NCBI GenBank assembly: GCA_963560245.1
Contig: CAUWNS010000016.1
Span: forward strand, 1 to 39,268
Source: Pseudoruminococcus_B sp937901805
GTDB lineage: Bacteria; Bacillota; Clostridia; Oscillospirales; Ruminococcaceae
Reading direction: 5' to 3'
DNA: 39,268 bases
Below are positions 14,147 to 21,969 of the stretch, piece after piece. The position numbers and the translations under genes are program-made. The notes below the pieces were generated by a model. That model did not search any database and was not told the origin of the DNA. It saw only the letters and a list, made by a program, of their open reading frames with translations. The number at the start of each line of letters is the position of its first letter. Positions within the stretch are counted from its first letter, which is position 1.

Positions 14147-15984
14147 GAGTTGTCCGCATGAAAATAGTCGAAAATTCTCTGGGCCAGCTCCATGCTGATC
14201 CCGGACACATTGTTCAATGCCTCCGGCTGAGCCTCTTTCACTGCGCCAATTGTTTTAAAGTGTTTGAGGAGCGCTTTTGCCTTGGCCTCTCCAATCCCTT
14301 CAATCTGAGTTAAGGTGGAGGAAAATGCACGGCTGCGATGTTTTGTCCTCTGATAGGAAATTGCAAAACGGTGTACCTCATCCTGGATTTTGGATACCAG
14401 GGTAAACGCGCTGCGGTTGGAATTAATCGCGATTTCCCCTCCGTCTTCCGCAATTGCACGGGTACGATGCCTGTCATCTTTTACCATACCATAGACTGGG
14501 ATGTTCAGTCCGGCCTGTTCAATCAAGGGACGGATAGCGGAAACATGCCCCTTTCCGCCGTCCAGTAAAATCAGATCCGGAAGGCGGCCAAACCCTTCTC
14601 CGCTTTCCTTTTCCTCAAAATAACGCGCGATCCGCCGGGAAATGACCTCCCGCATGGAGGCATAGTCATCCGGGCCGGACAACGTTTTGATGGAAAACCG
14701 TTTATAGGCGCTTTTGAGGGGGCGGGCATTTTCAAAGACCACCATCCCCGCCACCATGGCTTCACTGCCCCAGTTGGAGATATCATAGGACTCAATATAG
14801 CGCGGCGGATGCGGCAGCCCCAGCAGCCGTGCAAGTTCATCAAGCGCCGCTACTTCCCTGCCCGTGATGGGAGTTTCTTTGGATAGGCGCTCCGCAGCGT
14901 TTTCTCTGGCCATAGTGACCAGCTTTTGCTGATCCCCGATTTTCGGGACACTGACTGTCACCTTATTGCCGCGTTTTTCTGATAAAAACTGTGACAGCAG
15001 TTCGTCCTCCCCGGTTGCTTCATCCAAAGTCAGCTGTTTCGGCACATAGTCTTTCATCGAATAGTACCGGTGCAGAAATTCGGCCCTTGCCTCCTGCAGG
15101 GATTCAATATCCGGGAGGATAAAATCCTCCTTGTCCACCAGTTTTCCTCCACGGAATTTCAGCACCGCTGCACAGGCCATTTTAATCCCCTGTGCAAAAG
15201 CAATGACGTCCTGATCCTCAACCTTGGACATGACGACTTTCTGCTTTTCGCTGAGTTTATTGAGCGCGTTAATACGGTCACGCAGACGCGCGGCCTTTTC
15301 AAATTCCAGGTTTTCCGCGGCCTGTTCCATTTTATCCGTCAAAATACGCACGGTGGAAGTACTCGATCCTTTGAGAAAGCCAATTGCCTCCTGCAGGATT
15401 TCATTGTATTCCTCTTCGCTGATCTTGCCCGTACAGACGCCCATGCACTGTTTGATATGGTAATTTAAACAGGGACGCCCTTTTCGAAAATCTTCCGGAA
15501 ACTTCCGGCCGCAGGTGGGGAGCATAAACGCTTTATTCGCCTCATCCACCGATTCCCGCACTGTATAGGAGCTGGTATAGGGGCCGAGATACACAGCATC
15601 CTCTTCATCCAGTTTCTGCTTTTGTGCGGTAATTCGGCCAAAGCGTTTAGGCGCAATTTTAATATAATGGTACCCTTTATCATCTTTGAGCAGGATATTG
15701 TATTTGGGGGAATACTGTTTAATCAGGCTGCATTCCAGGACCAGGGCTTCAAACTCGCTGTCCGTAATGATATATTCAAAATCATAGACATGCTGCACCA
15801 TCTGATAGACCTTTTCCTGATGCTTTTCTATGCTGCGGAAATAGGAAGAAACCCGGTTTTTCAGCGCCTTTGCTTTACCGATATAGATAATCTTTCCGGA
15901 AGAATCCTTCATAATATACACGCCGGGCAAAAGAGGCAGCCCGTGCGATTTTTCATACAAAAACGGAAGCCGGCTGTTATTCAT
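14143..15984 (-). CDS. uvrC: Excinuclease ABC subunit C
   Basis: Nuclease that makes both incisions around a lesion in nucleotide excision repair with UvrA and UvrB. 613 residues. The GIY-YIG domain is at the N-terminus (GVYIMKDSSGKIIYIGKAKALKNRV, residues 21-45, described in parts). It is followed by a Cys-containing region (LPTCGRKFPEDF, CLNYHIKQCMGVC) and the UVR motif for UvrB near residue 210 (ILTDKMEQAAENLEFEKAARLRD). The RNase H-like half carries SYDISNWG and LILLDGGKGH. Tandem helix-hairpin-helix motifs end the protein (IEGIGEAKAKALLKHF, NVSGISMELAQRI). I prefer ATG 15984 because AAGGAG is ten bases away; ATG 15993 is one base from it. uvrA and uvrB are not in the window. Confidence 0.97.
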   Translation of the reverse strand: MNNSRLPFLYEKSHGLPLLPGVYIMKDSSGKIIYIGKAKALKNRVSSYFRSIEKHQEKVYQMVQHVYDFEYIITDSEFEALVLECSLIKQYSPKYNILLKDDKGYHYIKIAPKRFGRITAQKQKLDEEDAVYLGPYTSSYTVRESVDEANKAFMLPTCGRKFPEDFRKGRPCLNYHIKQCMGVCTGKISEEEYNEILQEAIGFLKGSSTSTVRILTDKMEQAAENLEFEKAARLRDRINALNKLSEKQKVVMSKVEDQDVIAFAQGIKMACAAVLKFRGGKLVDKEDFILPDIESLQEARAEFLHRYYSMKDYVPKQLTLDEATGEDELLSQFLSEKRGNKVTVSVPKIGDQQKLVTMARENAAERLSKETPITGREVAALDELARLLGLPHPPRYIESYDISNWGSEAMVAGMVVFENARPLKSAYKRFSIKTLSGPDDYASMREVISRRIARYFEEKESGEGFGRLPDLILLDGGKGHVSAIRPLIEQAGLNIPVYGMVKDDRHRTRAIAEDGGEIAINSNRSAFTLVSKIQDEVHRFAISYQRTKHRSRAFSSTLTQIEGIGEAKAKALLKHFKTIGAVKEAQPEALNNVSGISMELAQRIFDYFHADNS

Positions 15985-16010
15985 AGTGGGCATTCTCCTT
16001 TAGAGGAATA

Positions 16011-16051
16011 TAAAAGAAAAACCTATCTTAGGGATGTCCTAAAATAGGTTT
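16011..16051 (-). terminator. Intrinsic terminator between ptsH and uvrC
   Basis: AAACCTATTTTAGG / CCTAAGATAGGTTT type stem with one mismatch (16019-16051), then TTTTTCTTTTA on the minus strand. It ends only 11 bases before the uvrC ribosome binding site and I see no promoter between, so uvrC may depend on read-through. Confidence 0.82.
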
Positions 16052-16086
16052 GCATTGGTACTTTGTGTACAGTTGTGAAACAGAAA

Positions 16087-16350
16087 TTACTCTGCAAAAC
16101 CGGATTCTACGAGTTTAATCAGCGCTTCTACCGCTTCCTGCTCATCCGTTCCGTCTGCAATGATGCGGATGGTCTTGCCGCCTACAATACCCAGAGAAAG
16201 GACGCCAAGCAGGCTTTTTGCATTGACTCTGCGCTCATCCTTTTCCACCCAGATGGAAGATTTAAACTCATTTGCCTTCTGGATAAAAAATGTAGCTGGA
16301 CGTGCATGCAAACCAACCTGGTTTTGAACCGTAACATCTTTTACAAACAT
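16087..16350 (-). CDS. ptsH: Phosphocarrier protein HPr (or HPr-like catabolite regulator)
   Basis: 87 residues, the size of HPr. In the PTS it carries phosphate from Enzyme I to sugar-specific EIIA. LHARPAT holds the active His15. KSLLGVLSLGIVGG holds Ser46, the HPr kinase site used for CcpA-dependent catabolite control. Both sites are intact, so it is not a Crh-type protein lacking His15. It stands alone without ptsI. In several Clostridia lone HPr proteins sit near uvrC, hprK or whiA. It has a strong promoter (16460-16487) and a terminator. Confidence 0.93.
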   Translation of the reverse strand: MFVKDVTVQNQVGLHARPATFFIQKANEFKSSIWVEKDERRVNAKSLLGVLSLGIVGGKTIRIIADGTDEQEAVEALIKLVESGFAE

Positions 16351-16459
16351 AGTAATCCAACGCTCCTAAATTTCAATATTTTTATTTTTCTCTACATCCA
16401 CTATCCTATGCAGGATGTGATCGCCCGGTTCCTAACTACCGTTTAGCGACGACAATCTT

Positions 16460-16487
16460 ATTATAGCATAAATGAATTTGCCGTCAA
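16460..16487 (-). promoter_or_regulatory. Promoter of ptsH
   Basis: TTGACG (16487-16482), 16-bp spacer, perfect TATAAT (16465-16460). The leader is about 105 nt. Confidence 0.78.
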
Positions 16488-16691
16488 TCAAATTTCCACA
16501 AATGCAGCGCCAATTCTGCTTTTTTTCCGATATCCTACAGTTACATCCGTTTTCGTTTAGATAAATTCACCACAAAGTTTTCAACATGCTCATGATATTG
16601 CCCAGTATCGATGTGGGAAATTCCATTACATCTGTGGAAAGCTGCTCTTCTGGCTTCCAAAAAAGTAAGCTGAAACCCTGCTACCTTCGAT
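16488..16691. other. Gap between ptsH promoter and trmD terminator, nothing identified
   Basis: Part of a 407-bp gene-free stretch (16351-16757). Apart from the ptsH promoter and the trmD terminator I see no convincing ORF, repeat or RNA here. Confidence 0.4.
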
Positions 16692-16716
16692 GAAAAACAA
16701 TCCCGTTTGCAGGGAT
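16692..16716 (-). terminator. Probable terminator after trmD
   Basis: ATCCC / GGGAT with a 7-nt loop, followed on the minus strand by TGTTTTTC. The stem is short, so this is a moderate call. Confidence 0.5.
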
Positions 16717-16757
16717 GCTGCTTTTTACACTCGCTATCCTAGCCCAAAAATCCCGTA

Positions 16758-17501
16758 CTATTCCCCTTTTGTCTCTCTTTTGAGTTGATGAAGAAACTTT
16801 TTATCGTCCTTATCCAGCGGTGCGTTCGCAAGCATATCCGGACGTTTGCGCAGCGTACGGACAATCTGCTGCTCGCGGCGCCATTTCCGGATATTGGCAT
16901 GGTGACCGGTGAAAAGGACGGGCGGGACTTCCCGTCCATGCCAGACAGGAGGCCGGGTATACTGCGGGTATTCCAGCAATCCGGCATAGTGGCTCTCTTC
17001 CGTAAAGCTTTCCTCGTCCGAAAGCACGCCCGGAATCAAACGGCAGACCGTGTCCGCCAGAACCAGAGCCGGAAGTTCCCCGCCGGTGAGCACATAGTCG
17101 CCGATTGAGATTTCCTCGTCCACAATTTCCTCAATCAGGCGCTCATCCACTCCCTCATAATGTCCGCAGAGAAGCAGAAGCCCGTCCATTTTGGATAATT
17201 CCACCGCCTTTGCCTGGGTGAGCGGTTTCCCCTGCGGAGAGAGATAGATCACATGCGGGCGTCTGCCCAGCTGCCCGACGATGTCCTCAAAACAGCGGTA
17301 AATAGGGTCTGCCTGCATGACCATGCCCATCCCGCCGCCATAGGGGGTATCATCCACCCGGCGGTGCTTATCCAGCGTATAGTCCCGGATATTATGGCAG
17401 AAAAACTGTAAAATCCCCTTGCGGCGGGCACGGCCGATAATGCTTTCACTGAGCACCGTCTCGCACATCTCCGGGAAAAGAGTTGCAATATCAATCCGCA
17501 T
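16758..17501 (-). CDS. trmD: tRNA (guanine37-N1)-methyltransferase
   Basis: SPOUT-class enzyme that methylates G37 next to the anticodon and prevents frameshifting. 247 residues. Marks: MRIDIATLFPEM at the start; HRRVDDTPYGGGMGMVM; LCGHYEGVDERLIEE and EISIGDYVLTGGELPALVL, which form the knotted SAM site; and RPPVWHGREVPPVL. ATG 17501 lies one base after the rimM stop and is preferred to the in-frame TTG at 17510. rplS (L19), the usual next gene, is absent; a terminator and ptsH follow instead. Confidence 0.97.
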   Translation of the reverse strand: MRIDIATLFPEMCETVLSESIIGRARRKGILQFFCHNIRDYTLDKHRRVDDTPYGGGMGMVMQADPIYRCFEDIVGQLGRRPHVIYLSPQGKPLTQAKAVELSKMDGLLLLCGHYEGVDERLIEEIVDEEISIGDYVLTGGELPALVLADTVCRLIPGVLSDEESFTEESHYAGLLEYPQYTRPPVWHGREVPPVLFTGHHANIRKWRREQQIVRTLRKRPDMLANAPLDKDDKKFLHQLKRETKGE

Positions 17502-17502
17502 C

Positions 17503-18009
17503 TTATTCAAACAACCCTTCCAACGGATGAATCAGGAGCTTTCCCCCGGCAATATCCGTTTTTTCAATCACCTGCTCAATCGCAGGGATCAGGTACTCCT
17601 TCCCCTGCGGCGTACGGATATGGTAGACGTCGTTTGCACCGGTCTGAGTCACATCACAAAGCGTGCCGTATTCTTCCCCTGTGTCCGCGTCTACAACCGC
17701 AAGTCCAATCAAATCCTGGATAAAATAGGTGCCCGGCTGCAGTTCGACATCTTCCCTGTCCATATAGAGCACCTTTCCCCGATAGGTATTGGCCTTATCC
17801 AAATCCCCGACGCCCTCCAGTTTCAGAATGGCCATGCCCTTATGCACCCTGGCGTTTTCAATGGATACCGGGGTTCTTCCCTCATCAAAATAGAGTTCTT
17901 CAAATTCCGTCAGAAATTCTGCGCTGTCGCACCAGGGGAGTACTTTGATCTCCCCGCGCACGCCATGGGTACTGACAATTTTTCCAACTTCCAAAAACCG
18001 TTTTTTCAT
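17503..18009 (-). CDS. rimM: Ribosome maturation factor RimM
   Basis: 30S maturation factor that binds S19 and the 16S 3' domain. 168 residues. The N-terminal RimM beta-barrel has LEVGKIVSTHGVRGEIKVLP. The PRC-barrel C-terminal half has YFIQDLIGLAVVD, GTLCDVTQTGANDVYHI and YLIPAIEQVIEK. GGAGGAAT precedes ATG 18009. It is separated from khpA by a terminator, a gene remnant and a promoter, so rimM-trmD forms its own unit here. Confidence 0.96.
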   Translation of the reverse strand: MKKRFLEVGKIVSTHGVRGEIKVLPWCDSAEFLTEFEELYFDEGRTPVSIENARVHKGMAILKLEGVGDLDKANTYRGKVLYMDREDVELQPGTYFIQDLIGLAVVDADTGEEYGTLCDVTQTGANDVYHIRTPQGKEYLIPAIEQVIEKTDIAGGKLLIHPLEGLFE

Positions 18010-18254
18010 AATTCCTCCTGTAGAAAATCTGTCTGCTTTTGTGGATTTGGCAACACTCTGCGCTTATTAGACAGCGTTTGTTTTTCCAGTGGCGTTTCCA
18101 CAATGGGTTCCCCTGTCTTAGAAAACTTGTTCGGTATCCGGCATGCCAGGGAGAACCGTCCCTATCACTGCGATCCCATTGACAGGCGGGTAAGAAATCT
18201 CCGTCTTTCCCCAAAGCAGACATCCCCTTCAAACAATCGATACCTCAAAAAGAC
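18010..18254 (-). promoter_or_regulatory. Unusually long rimM leader with crossing complementary segments
   Basis: About 245 nt from the expected start site to rimM. On the transcript CCTGTC is followed directly by AATGGG (18183-18172 area). About 85-95 nt later comes GACAGG, then CCCATTG (18117-18100 area). CCTGTC:GACAGG and CAATGGG:CCCATTG cross each other, so they either exclude each other or form a pseudoknot. GTGG-AAACG-CCAC is a further hairpin. No known family recognised. Confidence 0.35.
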
Positions 18255-18260
18255 AAATTT

Positions 18261-18289
18261 ATCATAGCATAATCTCGCCAGGATGAAAA
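18261..18289 (-). promoter_or_regulatory. Promoter of rimM-trmD
   Basis: TTTTCA (18289-18284), 17-bp spacer, TATGAT (18266-18261) with an extended -10 (TGC before it). It lies inside the last codons of the acetyltransferase remnant. Confidence 0.6.
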
Positions 18290-18474
18290 GCATCCCGGCT
18301 GCCCTGGTATTCCCGACGGGAAATCCGGTACAGAATGTGCGGCATATCCCCGTGATAGTACCGGGCGGTAAATGTTTTTACCGGTTTTATCCCGATGGAC
18401 TGCGCCGCTCGTTTGGACGGTTCGTTATCCGCTTTGATGATCGAACAGACCTGCTGCGCACTAGGAGATTTTGC
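18262..18474 (-). pseudogene. C-terminal remnant of a GNAT-like acetyltransferase
   Basis: An open stretch of 70 codons without a start codon, behind an in-frame TAG at 18477-18475. It reads VCSIIKADNEPSKRAAQSIG and then VKTFTARYYHGDMPHILYR, the usual C-terminal half of GNAT proteins (the N-E-P-S-x-R-x-x-x-x-x-G motif B region). Motif A and the N-terminal half are missing. It sits between the khpA terminator and rimM, where no gene is expected. It could instead be a coincidence, but the match to the motif order is good. Confidence 0.55.
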
Positions 18475-18480
18475 CTATAT

Positions 18481-18518
18481 AAAACAAATGTGGGATGCGG
18501 CTTTCGCCCCACCCCACA
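18481..18518 (-). terminator. Intrinsic terminator of ylxM-ffh-rpsP-khpA
   Basis: On the minus strand a 13-bp stem with one mismatch begins TGTGGGGTGG and closes on a GAAA tetraloop (18518-18489). TTTGTTTT follows. Confidence 0.78.
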
Positions 18519-18557
18519 ACCGTTTTTTAGTTTGCTGCCTGAAAACACCCGGCATCC

Positions 18558-18791
18558 TTAGTCGATTTCGACCATGATTTTTTCCCCGGAGCGGTTTGCA
18601 GCGGCACGCATCAAAGTACGGACTGCCTTTGCAATACGGCCCTGTTTGCCGATGACCCTGCCCATATCCTCTGCGGCTACATGCAGGTGGTATACGATGA
18701 CACCTTCTTCATTCGGCTCGTCCACAGTGACGCTGACTGCGTCCTTGTCCTCCACAAGACCCTTTGCGATTGTGATAAGAAGCTTGTCCAT
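18558..18791 (-). CDS. khpA: KH domain RNA-binding protein KhpA
   Basis: 77-residue single KH domain protein; with KhpB it binds many RNAs and affects cell elongation and division in Gram-positives. GRVIGKQGRIAKAVRTLM carries the GxxG loop (GKQG). The opening MDKLLITIAKGLVEDKDAV and final GEKIMVEID are family marks. GGAGGG precedes the start. It lies 18 nt after rpsP, the standard order. Confidence 0.96.
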   Translation of the reverse strand: MDKLLITIAKGLVEDKDAVSVTVDEPNEEGVIVYHLHVAAEDMGRVIGKQGRIAKAVRTLMRAAANRSGEKIMVEID

Positions 18792-18809
18792 TGACTTCGC
18801 CCTCCGTCC

Positions 18810-19052
18810 TTAGATCACGCCGGTTGCTTTGAGCATAGCCTTGACGGTATCCGTCGGCTGTGCGCCATTTGCAATCCATTTCTTTGCCTTTTCCTCGTCG
18901 ATTTTTACAACGACAGGATCTTTGGTCGGATCATAGTATCCGACTTCCTCAATGAATCTGCCATCGCGCGGATATCTGCTGTCAGCAACGACAATACGAT
19001 AGAAAGGAGCTTTCTTTGCACCCATGCGGCGCAGTCTGATTTTCACTGCCAT
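18810..19052 (-). CDS. rpsP: 30S ribosomal protein S16
   Basis: 80 residues. MAVKIRLRRMGAKKAPFYRIVVADSR and then PRDGRFIEEVGYYDP are unmistakable S16 sequence. AGGAGGTGACTTGAA lies before ATG 19052. Co-transcribed with ffh upstream (69-nt gap) and khpA downstream. Confidence 0.99.
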   Translation of the reverse strand: MAVKIRLRRMGAKKAPFYRIVVADSRYPRDGRFIEEVGYYDPTKDPVVVKIDEEKAKKWIANGAQPTDTVKAMLKATGVI

Positions 19053-19121
19053 TTCAAGTCACCTCCTGATAGGTTTGAGTTATATTAACCGAAACAGTTC
19101 GGTAATACACAAAATCAATTT

Positions 19122-20468
19122 TTAAAAGGGCATTCCGGGCAAGCCGCGCATCATGCGGCGTTTTCCCTTTTTGCCGCCCCCAAACATTTTGAACATCTTC
19201 TGCATCTGTTCAAACTGCCGGAGCACCCGGTTGACGTCCTCCACTCTCGTCCCGCTGCCCGCCGCAATCCGGCGTTTCCTTGACGGGTTGATAATGGACG
19301 GTTTTGCGCGCTCCGCCTTAGTCATCGAGAGGATGATGGATTCCATCTGCTTCATCTGATCCTGCCCGCGGTCGAGGTCTTCCTCCTTGACCTTGTTGGA
19401 GAGGCCGGGGAGCATATTGACAATGGAGCCGAACGACCCCATTTTATGGATCTGCTGCATCTGGTCGAGCAGATCGTTTAAGTCAAAGGAGTTCTTTTTG
19501 AGCTTTTCCGCCACTTCTGCGGCTTTTTTCGCATCAAAATCCTCCTGTGCTTTTTCAATCAGGGTGAGCACATCGCCCATGCCGAGGATACGGGAGGCCA
19601 TCCTGTCCGGATGGAACGGTTCAATATCCTCCACCTTTTCGCCGATACCGGCAAATTTAATCGGTTTTCCGGTGACTGCGCGGATGGAAATCGCCGCGCC
19701 GCCCCTGGTATCGCCGTCGAGTTTTGTGAGCATGACGCTGTCAATCCCAAGCGCCTCGTCAAAGGACTGCGCGACGTTGACGGCGTCCTGTCCGGTCATG
19801 GCGTCCACCACGAGCATGATCTCGTTGGGCTGAATTTCCGCCTTGAGCTCCTTAAGCTCCTCCATCATCTGTTCGTCAATGTGCAGACGGCCGGCGGTAT
19901 CGATAATCACCAGGTCGTTGCCGTGGTCTTTGGCGTGTTTGACCGCCTCTTTTGCAATTTTGACCGGCTTTTCCGTCCCCATTTCAAACACCGGGACTCC
20001 GGCGCGCTCCCCCACGATTTGCAGCTGGTTGATAGCCGCCGGGCGATAGATATCGCACGCGACGAGAAGCGGGCGCTTGCCCATCTGCTTTTTCAGGTAA
20101 AGGGCGAGCTTGGCGCAGTGGGTCGTTTTACCGGCGCCCTGCAAGCCGCACATCATCACGATGGTGGGCGGATGGGCCGCCGCATTCAGCCGGGCCGTCC
20201 CCTCGCCCATCAGGGCGGTGAGTTCCTCGTTGACAATCTTGATGACCTGCTGGGACGGGGTCAGGCTTTCGAGCACATCCGATCCGATGCAGCGCTCGGT
20301 CACGGACTTGACAAAATCCTTGGTGACCTTGTAGTTGACGTCCGCTTCCAGCAGGGCGAAACGGACTTCCCGCATGGCTTCCTTGACGTCATTTTCCGAG
20401 AGTTTCCCCTTGGAACGCAGTTTTTTAAACGCGGCGGACAGTTTATCCGCCAGACTTTCAAACGCCAT
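19122..20468 (-). CDS. ffh: Signal recognition particle protein Ffh (SRP54)
   Basis: GTPase that binds signal sequences of nascent membrane proteins together with SRP RNA and hands them to FtsY. 448 residues. N domain 1-95; G domain with GLQGAGKTT (108-116), DTAGR (190-194) and TKLDGD (248-253). The M domain lies from about 325 with Met-rich helices and the RNA-binding SRKRRIAAGSG. It ends with a basic GGGKKGKRRMMRG tail. 24 nt after ylxM. The SRP RNA gene is not in this window. Confidence 0.99.
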   Translation of the reverse strand: MAFESLADKLSAAFKKLRSKGKLSENDVKEAMREVRFALLEADVNYKVTKDFVKSVTERCIGSDVLESLTPSQQVIKIVNEELTALMGEGTARLNAAAHPPTIVMMCGLQGAGKTTHCAKLALYLKKQMGKRPLLVACDIYRPAAINQLQIVGERAGVPVFEMGTEKPVKIAKEAVKHAKDHGNDLVIIDTAGRLHIDEQMMEELKELKAEIQPNEIMLVVDAMTGQDAVNVAQSFDEALGIDSVMLTKLDGDTRGGAAISIRAVTGKPIKFAGIGEKVEDIEPFHPDRMASRILGMGDVLTLIEKAQEDFDAKKAAEVAEKLKKNSFDLNDLLDQMQQIHKMGSFGSIVNMLPGLSNKVKEEDLDRGQDQMKQMESIILSMTKAERAKPSIINPSRKRRIAAGSGTRVEDVNRVLRQFEQMQKMFKMFGGGKKGKRRMMRGLPGMPF

Positions 20469-20492
20469 CGAAAAATCCCCCTTTTGCGGCTG

Positions 20493-20855
20493 TTATCCTC
20501 TGAGTTTTGCGGTGATTTGTTTGAGTTTTGCCACATCCTCGCTAATCGGGCGCGCAAAACAATACCGCTGATTATATAAATCAATTTTATCGAGATATTC
20601 GTCTATCTGTTCCAGGCTTTCCTGCATGGCGCCCAGTTTTTTCGCCATATCCAGTTTTTCATCGAGTTCCCTCAGCGTCATCTCCCCGCGCTTGATGCTG
20701 TCGCGCACCCCCTGCCGGGTAATGCCCGCGATCTCCGCGATTTCCGCAAGGGAAAGATCCTCATTATAATAGAGATCGACCACTTCCCGCTGTTTCTCGG
20801 TGAGCATGGCGCCATAGTAGTCGAGAAGCACAGAGACATGAAGATCTTTTGGCAT
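20493..20855 (-). CDS. ylxM: YlxM/p13-type DNA-binding protein
   Basis: 120-residue helix-turn-helix protein always found before ffh in Bacillota; it modulates SRP function in streptococci. LLDYYGAMLTEKQREVVDLYYNEDLSLAEIAEIAGITRQGVRDSIKR is region-4-like sigma sequence (residues 10-55, quoted only to name the parts TEKQ, LSLAEIAE and TRQGV). The rest is a coiled C-terminus. I choose ATG 20855 (GGAGGGG upstream). The longer in-frame reading adds 13 residues with no ribosome binding site. Confidence 0.93.
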   Translation of the reverse strand: MPKDLHVSVLLDYYGAMLTEKQREVVDLYYNEDLSLAEIAEIAGITRQGVRDSIKRGEMTLRELDEKLDMAKKLGAMQESLEQIDEYLDKIDLYNQRYCFARPISEDVAKLKQITAKLRG

Positions 20856-20922
20856 GCGCGCTCCCCTCCTCTTGGAACCGGTGTTGTAAAGCAAACCTGT
20901 TTACAGGACTGGCTGCCTGATT

Positions 20923-20951
20923 ATTATACCGGTTCCCCGGTACTCTGTCAA
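20923..20951 (-). promoter_or_regulatory. Consensus promoter of ylxM-ffh-rpsP-khpA
   Basis: Perfect TTGACA (20951-20946), 17-bp spacer, perfect TATAAT (20928-20923). It fits strong constitutive expression. The gap 20856-21338 otherwise holds only the next promoter. Confidence 0.92.
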
Positions 20952-21220
20952 GCTTTTTTTCTTTACAGCTTTGGAAAGAAACATTCTCTGGAATCTCCTC
21001 GAAAATATAAATACTATTTGTATATTTAATAATATAAATTACAGTTTTTGTGCTTTTTCCAGATTTCCCTTTTCCCTGTTGACTGCGGTCTGCTCCAAGA
21101 TTATAATGCCTATATGACAACTGGTTTGTCTAATTGACATCTGCCGGTAAAATTTGCAGGGAAAGTGGTGCACCGCTTTTTCTGGAAGAGATTCCCGCAT
21201 GCCTGTCTGCGCGGGAACCG

Positions 21221-21249
21221 TTGAAAATCCCCCTGTTTTCTGTTATGAT
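21221..21249 (+). promoter_or_regulatory. Promoter of the coiled-coil repeat gene
   Basis: TTGAAA (21221-21226), 17-bp spacer, TATGAT (21244-21249). A hairpin CGCCGG/CCGGCG lies in the 5' leader around 21275-21295. Confidence 0.65.
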
Positions 21250-21338
21250 AGTGACAGGGAAACCTATCCGTTTGGCGCCGGTATGTGAGCCGGCGAAATC
21301 GTATTTAAAACCACAGCGCATGGAGAAAGGGGAGCCCT

Positions 21339-21782
21339 ATGGAAGAACAAAAACTTTTACAGGCCATCAGCCAAATGATGGATGAGAAATTAGAAGAAAA
21401 GCTCGCCATACAAAAGGCGGATATCATCCAGATCATGGACGAAAAGCTTGCCGCACAGAAAGCGGACATCAGCCATGAGATGGACAGGAAATTTGCCGCT
21501 ATGAACCGTAAGATGGACGAAAAGCTTGCCGCGCAGAAAGCGGCTATCGGCCACGAGATGGACGGGAAGCTTGCCGTGATCAGCCGGGAAATGGACGAAA
21601 AGCTTGCCGCACAGACACAGCGGATAGAGGAATTGATCAAGCAGAACAATGCCGCCATCGGGGACATGTTTACGAAAATTGTGGAAGACACCCGGCAAGA
21701 AATTGAAACAGTAAAAGAGATTACCAAAAATAACACGTATGCCATTGTCGAAATGAAAGCAAGGCAGAAGATTGCGGAATAA
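21339..21782 (+). CDS. Coiled-coil protein with 26-residue repeats, function unknown
   Basis: 147 residues, no homologue recognised. Residues 1-100 are one long helix of Met, Asp, Glu, Lys, Ala and Gln with no proline. MDEKLAAQ recurs at residues 33, 59 and 85, giving a 26-residue period, and MDEKLEEKLAIQ at 14 is a degenerate further copy. Residues 100-147 form a less repetitive helix (GDMFTKIVEDTRQEIETVKE). No signal peptide or membrane segment. The strong coding signs are a good promoter, GGAG before the ATG, and a strong terminator right after the stop. It resembles Bdr-like or phage tail-fibre-like coiled coils only in general character. Single gene in the accessory pocket. Confidence 0.85.
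   Translation: MEEQKLLQAISQMMDEKLEEKLAIQKADIIQIMDEKLAAQKADISHEMDRKFAAMNRKMDEKLAAQKAAIGHEMDGKLAVISREMDEKLAAQTQRIEELIKQNNAAIGDMFTKIVEDTRQEIETVKEITKNNTYAIVEMKARQKIAE
21435..21614 (+). repeat. In-frame 78-bp direct repeats
   Basis: ATGGACGAAAAGCTTGCCGC recurs exactly at 21435, 21513 and 21591. The spacing is 78 bp (26 codons), pointing to recent internal duplication. Confidence 0.9.
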
Positions 21783-21803
21783 CGGCGGAATCACAGTGGA
21801 TGC

Positions 21804-21838
21804 AAAGAGGGGGCGTTTTGAAAACGCCCCCTCTTTTT
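21804..21838 (+). terminator. Strong intrinsic terminator
   Basis: AAAGAGGGGGCGTTTT / AAAACGCCCCCTCTTT (16 bp) followed by TTCT; ends the coiled-coil gene. Confidence 0.93.
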
Positions 21839-21969
21839 CTTTCCCTGGATCCCACTGTACCGGCAAAACAAAAAAGCTCAGACTTATTAAATATGCGAAT
21901 TTTGCATAAATCCACCCTTTTGTTCCGATATAATAATAAAGGGACAGTCGCAATCACCGAAAAACCTGC

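Noticed and set aside
17900..18232. A 110-codon minus-strand ORF in the rimM leader
   Set aside because: It runs into rimM in another frame, has no good ribosome binding site and no sensible composition. The leader is better explained as RNA.
18010..18254. 5S rRNA or 6S RNA in the rimM leader, suggested by the stretch ATACCGAACAAG
   Set aside because: Only that short stretch resembles 5S rRNA; the remaining conserved parts do not fit. No 6S consensus could be confirmed by eye.
19611..20579. A 322-codon plus-strand ORF opposite ffh
   Set aside because: It mirrors ffh codons; ffh has all G motifs and the family length.
21134..21385. An 83-codon plus-strand ORF upstream of the coiled-coil gene
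   Set aside because: It spans the promoter and leader and overlaps the start of the real gene without a ribosome binding site.
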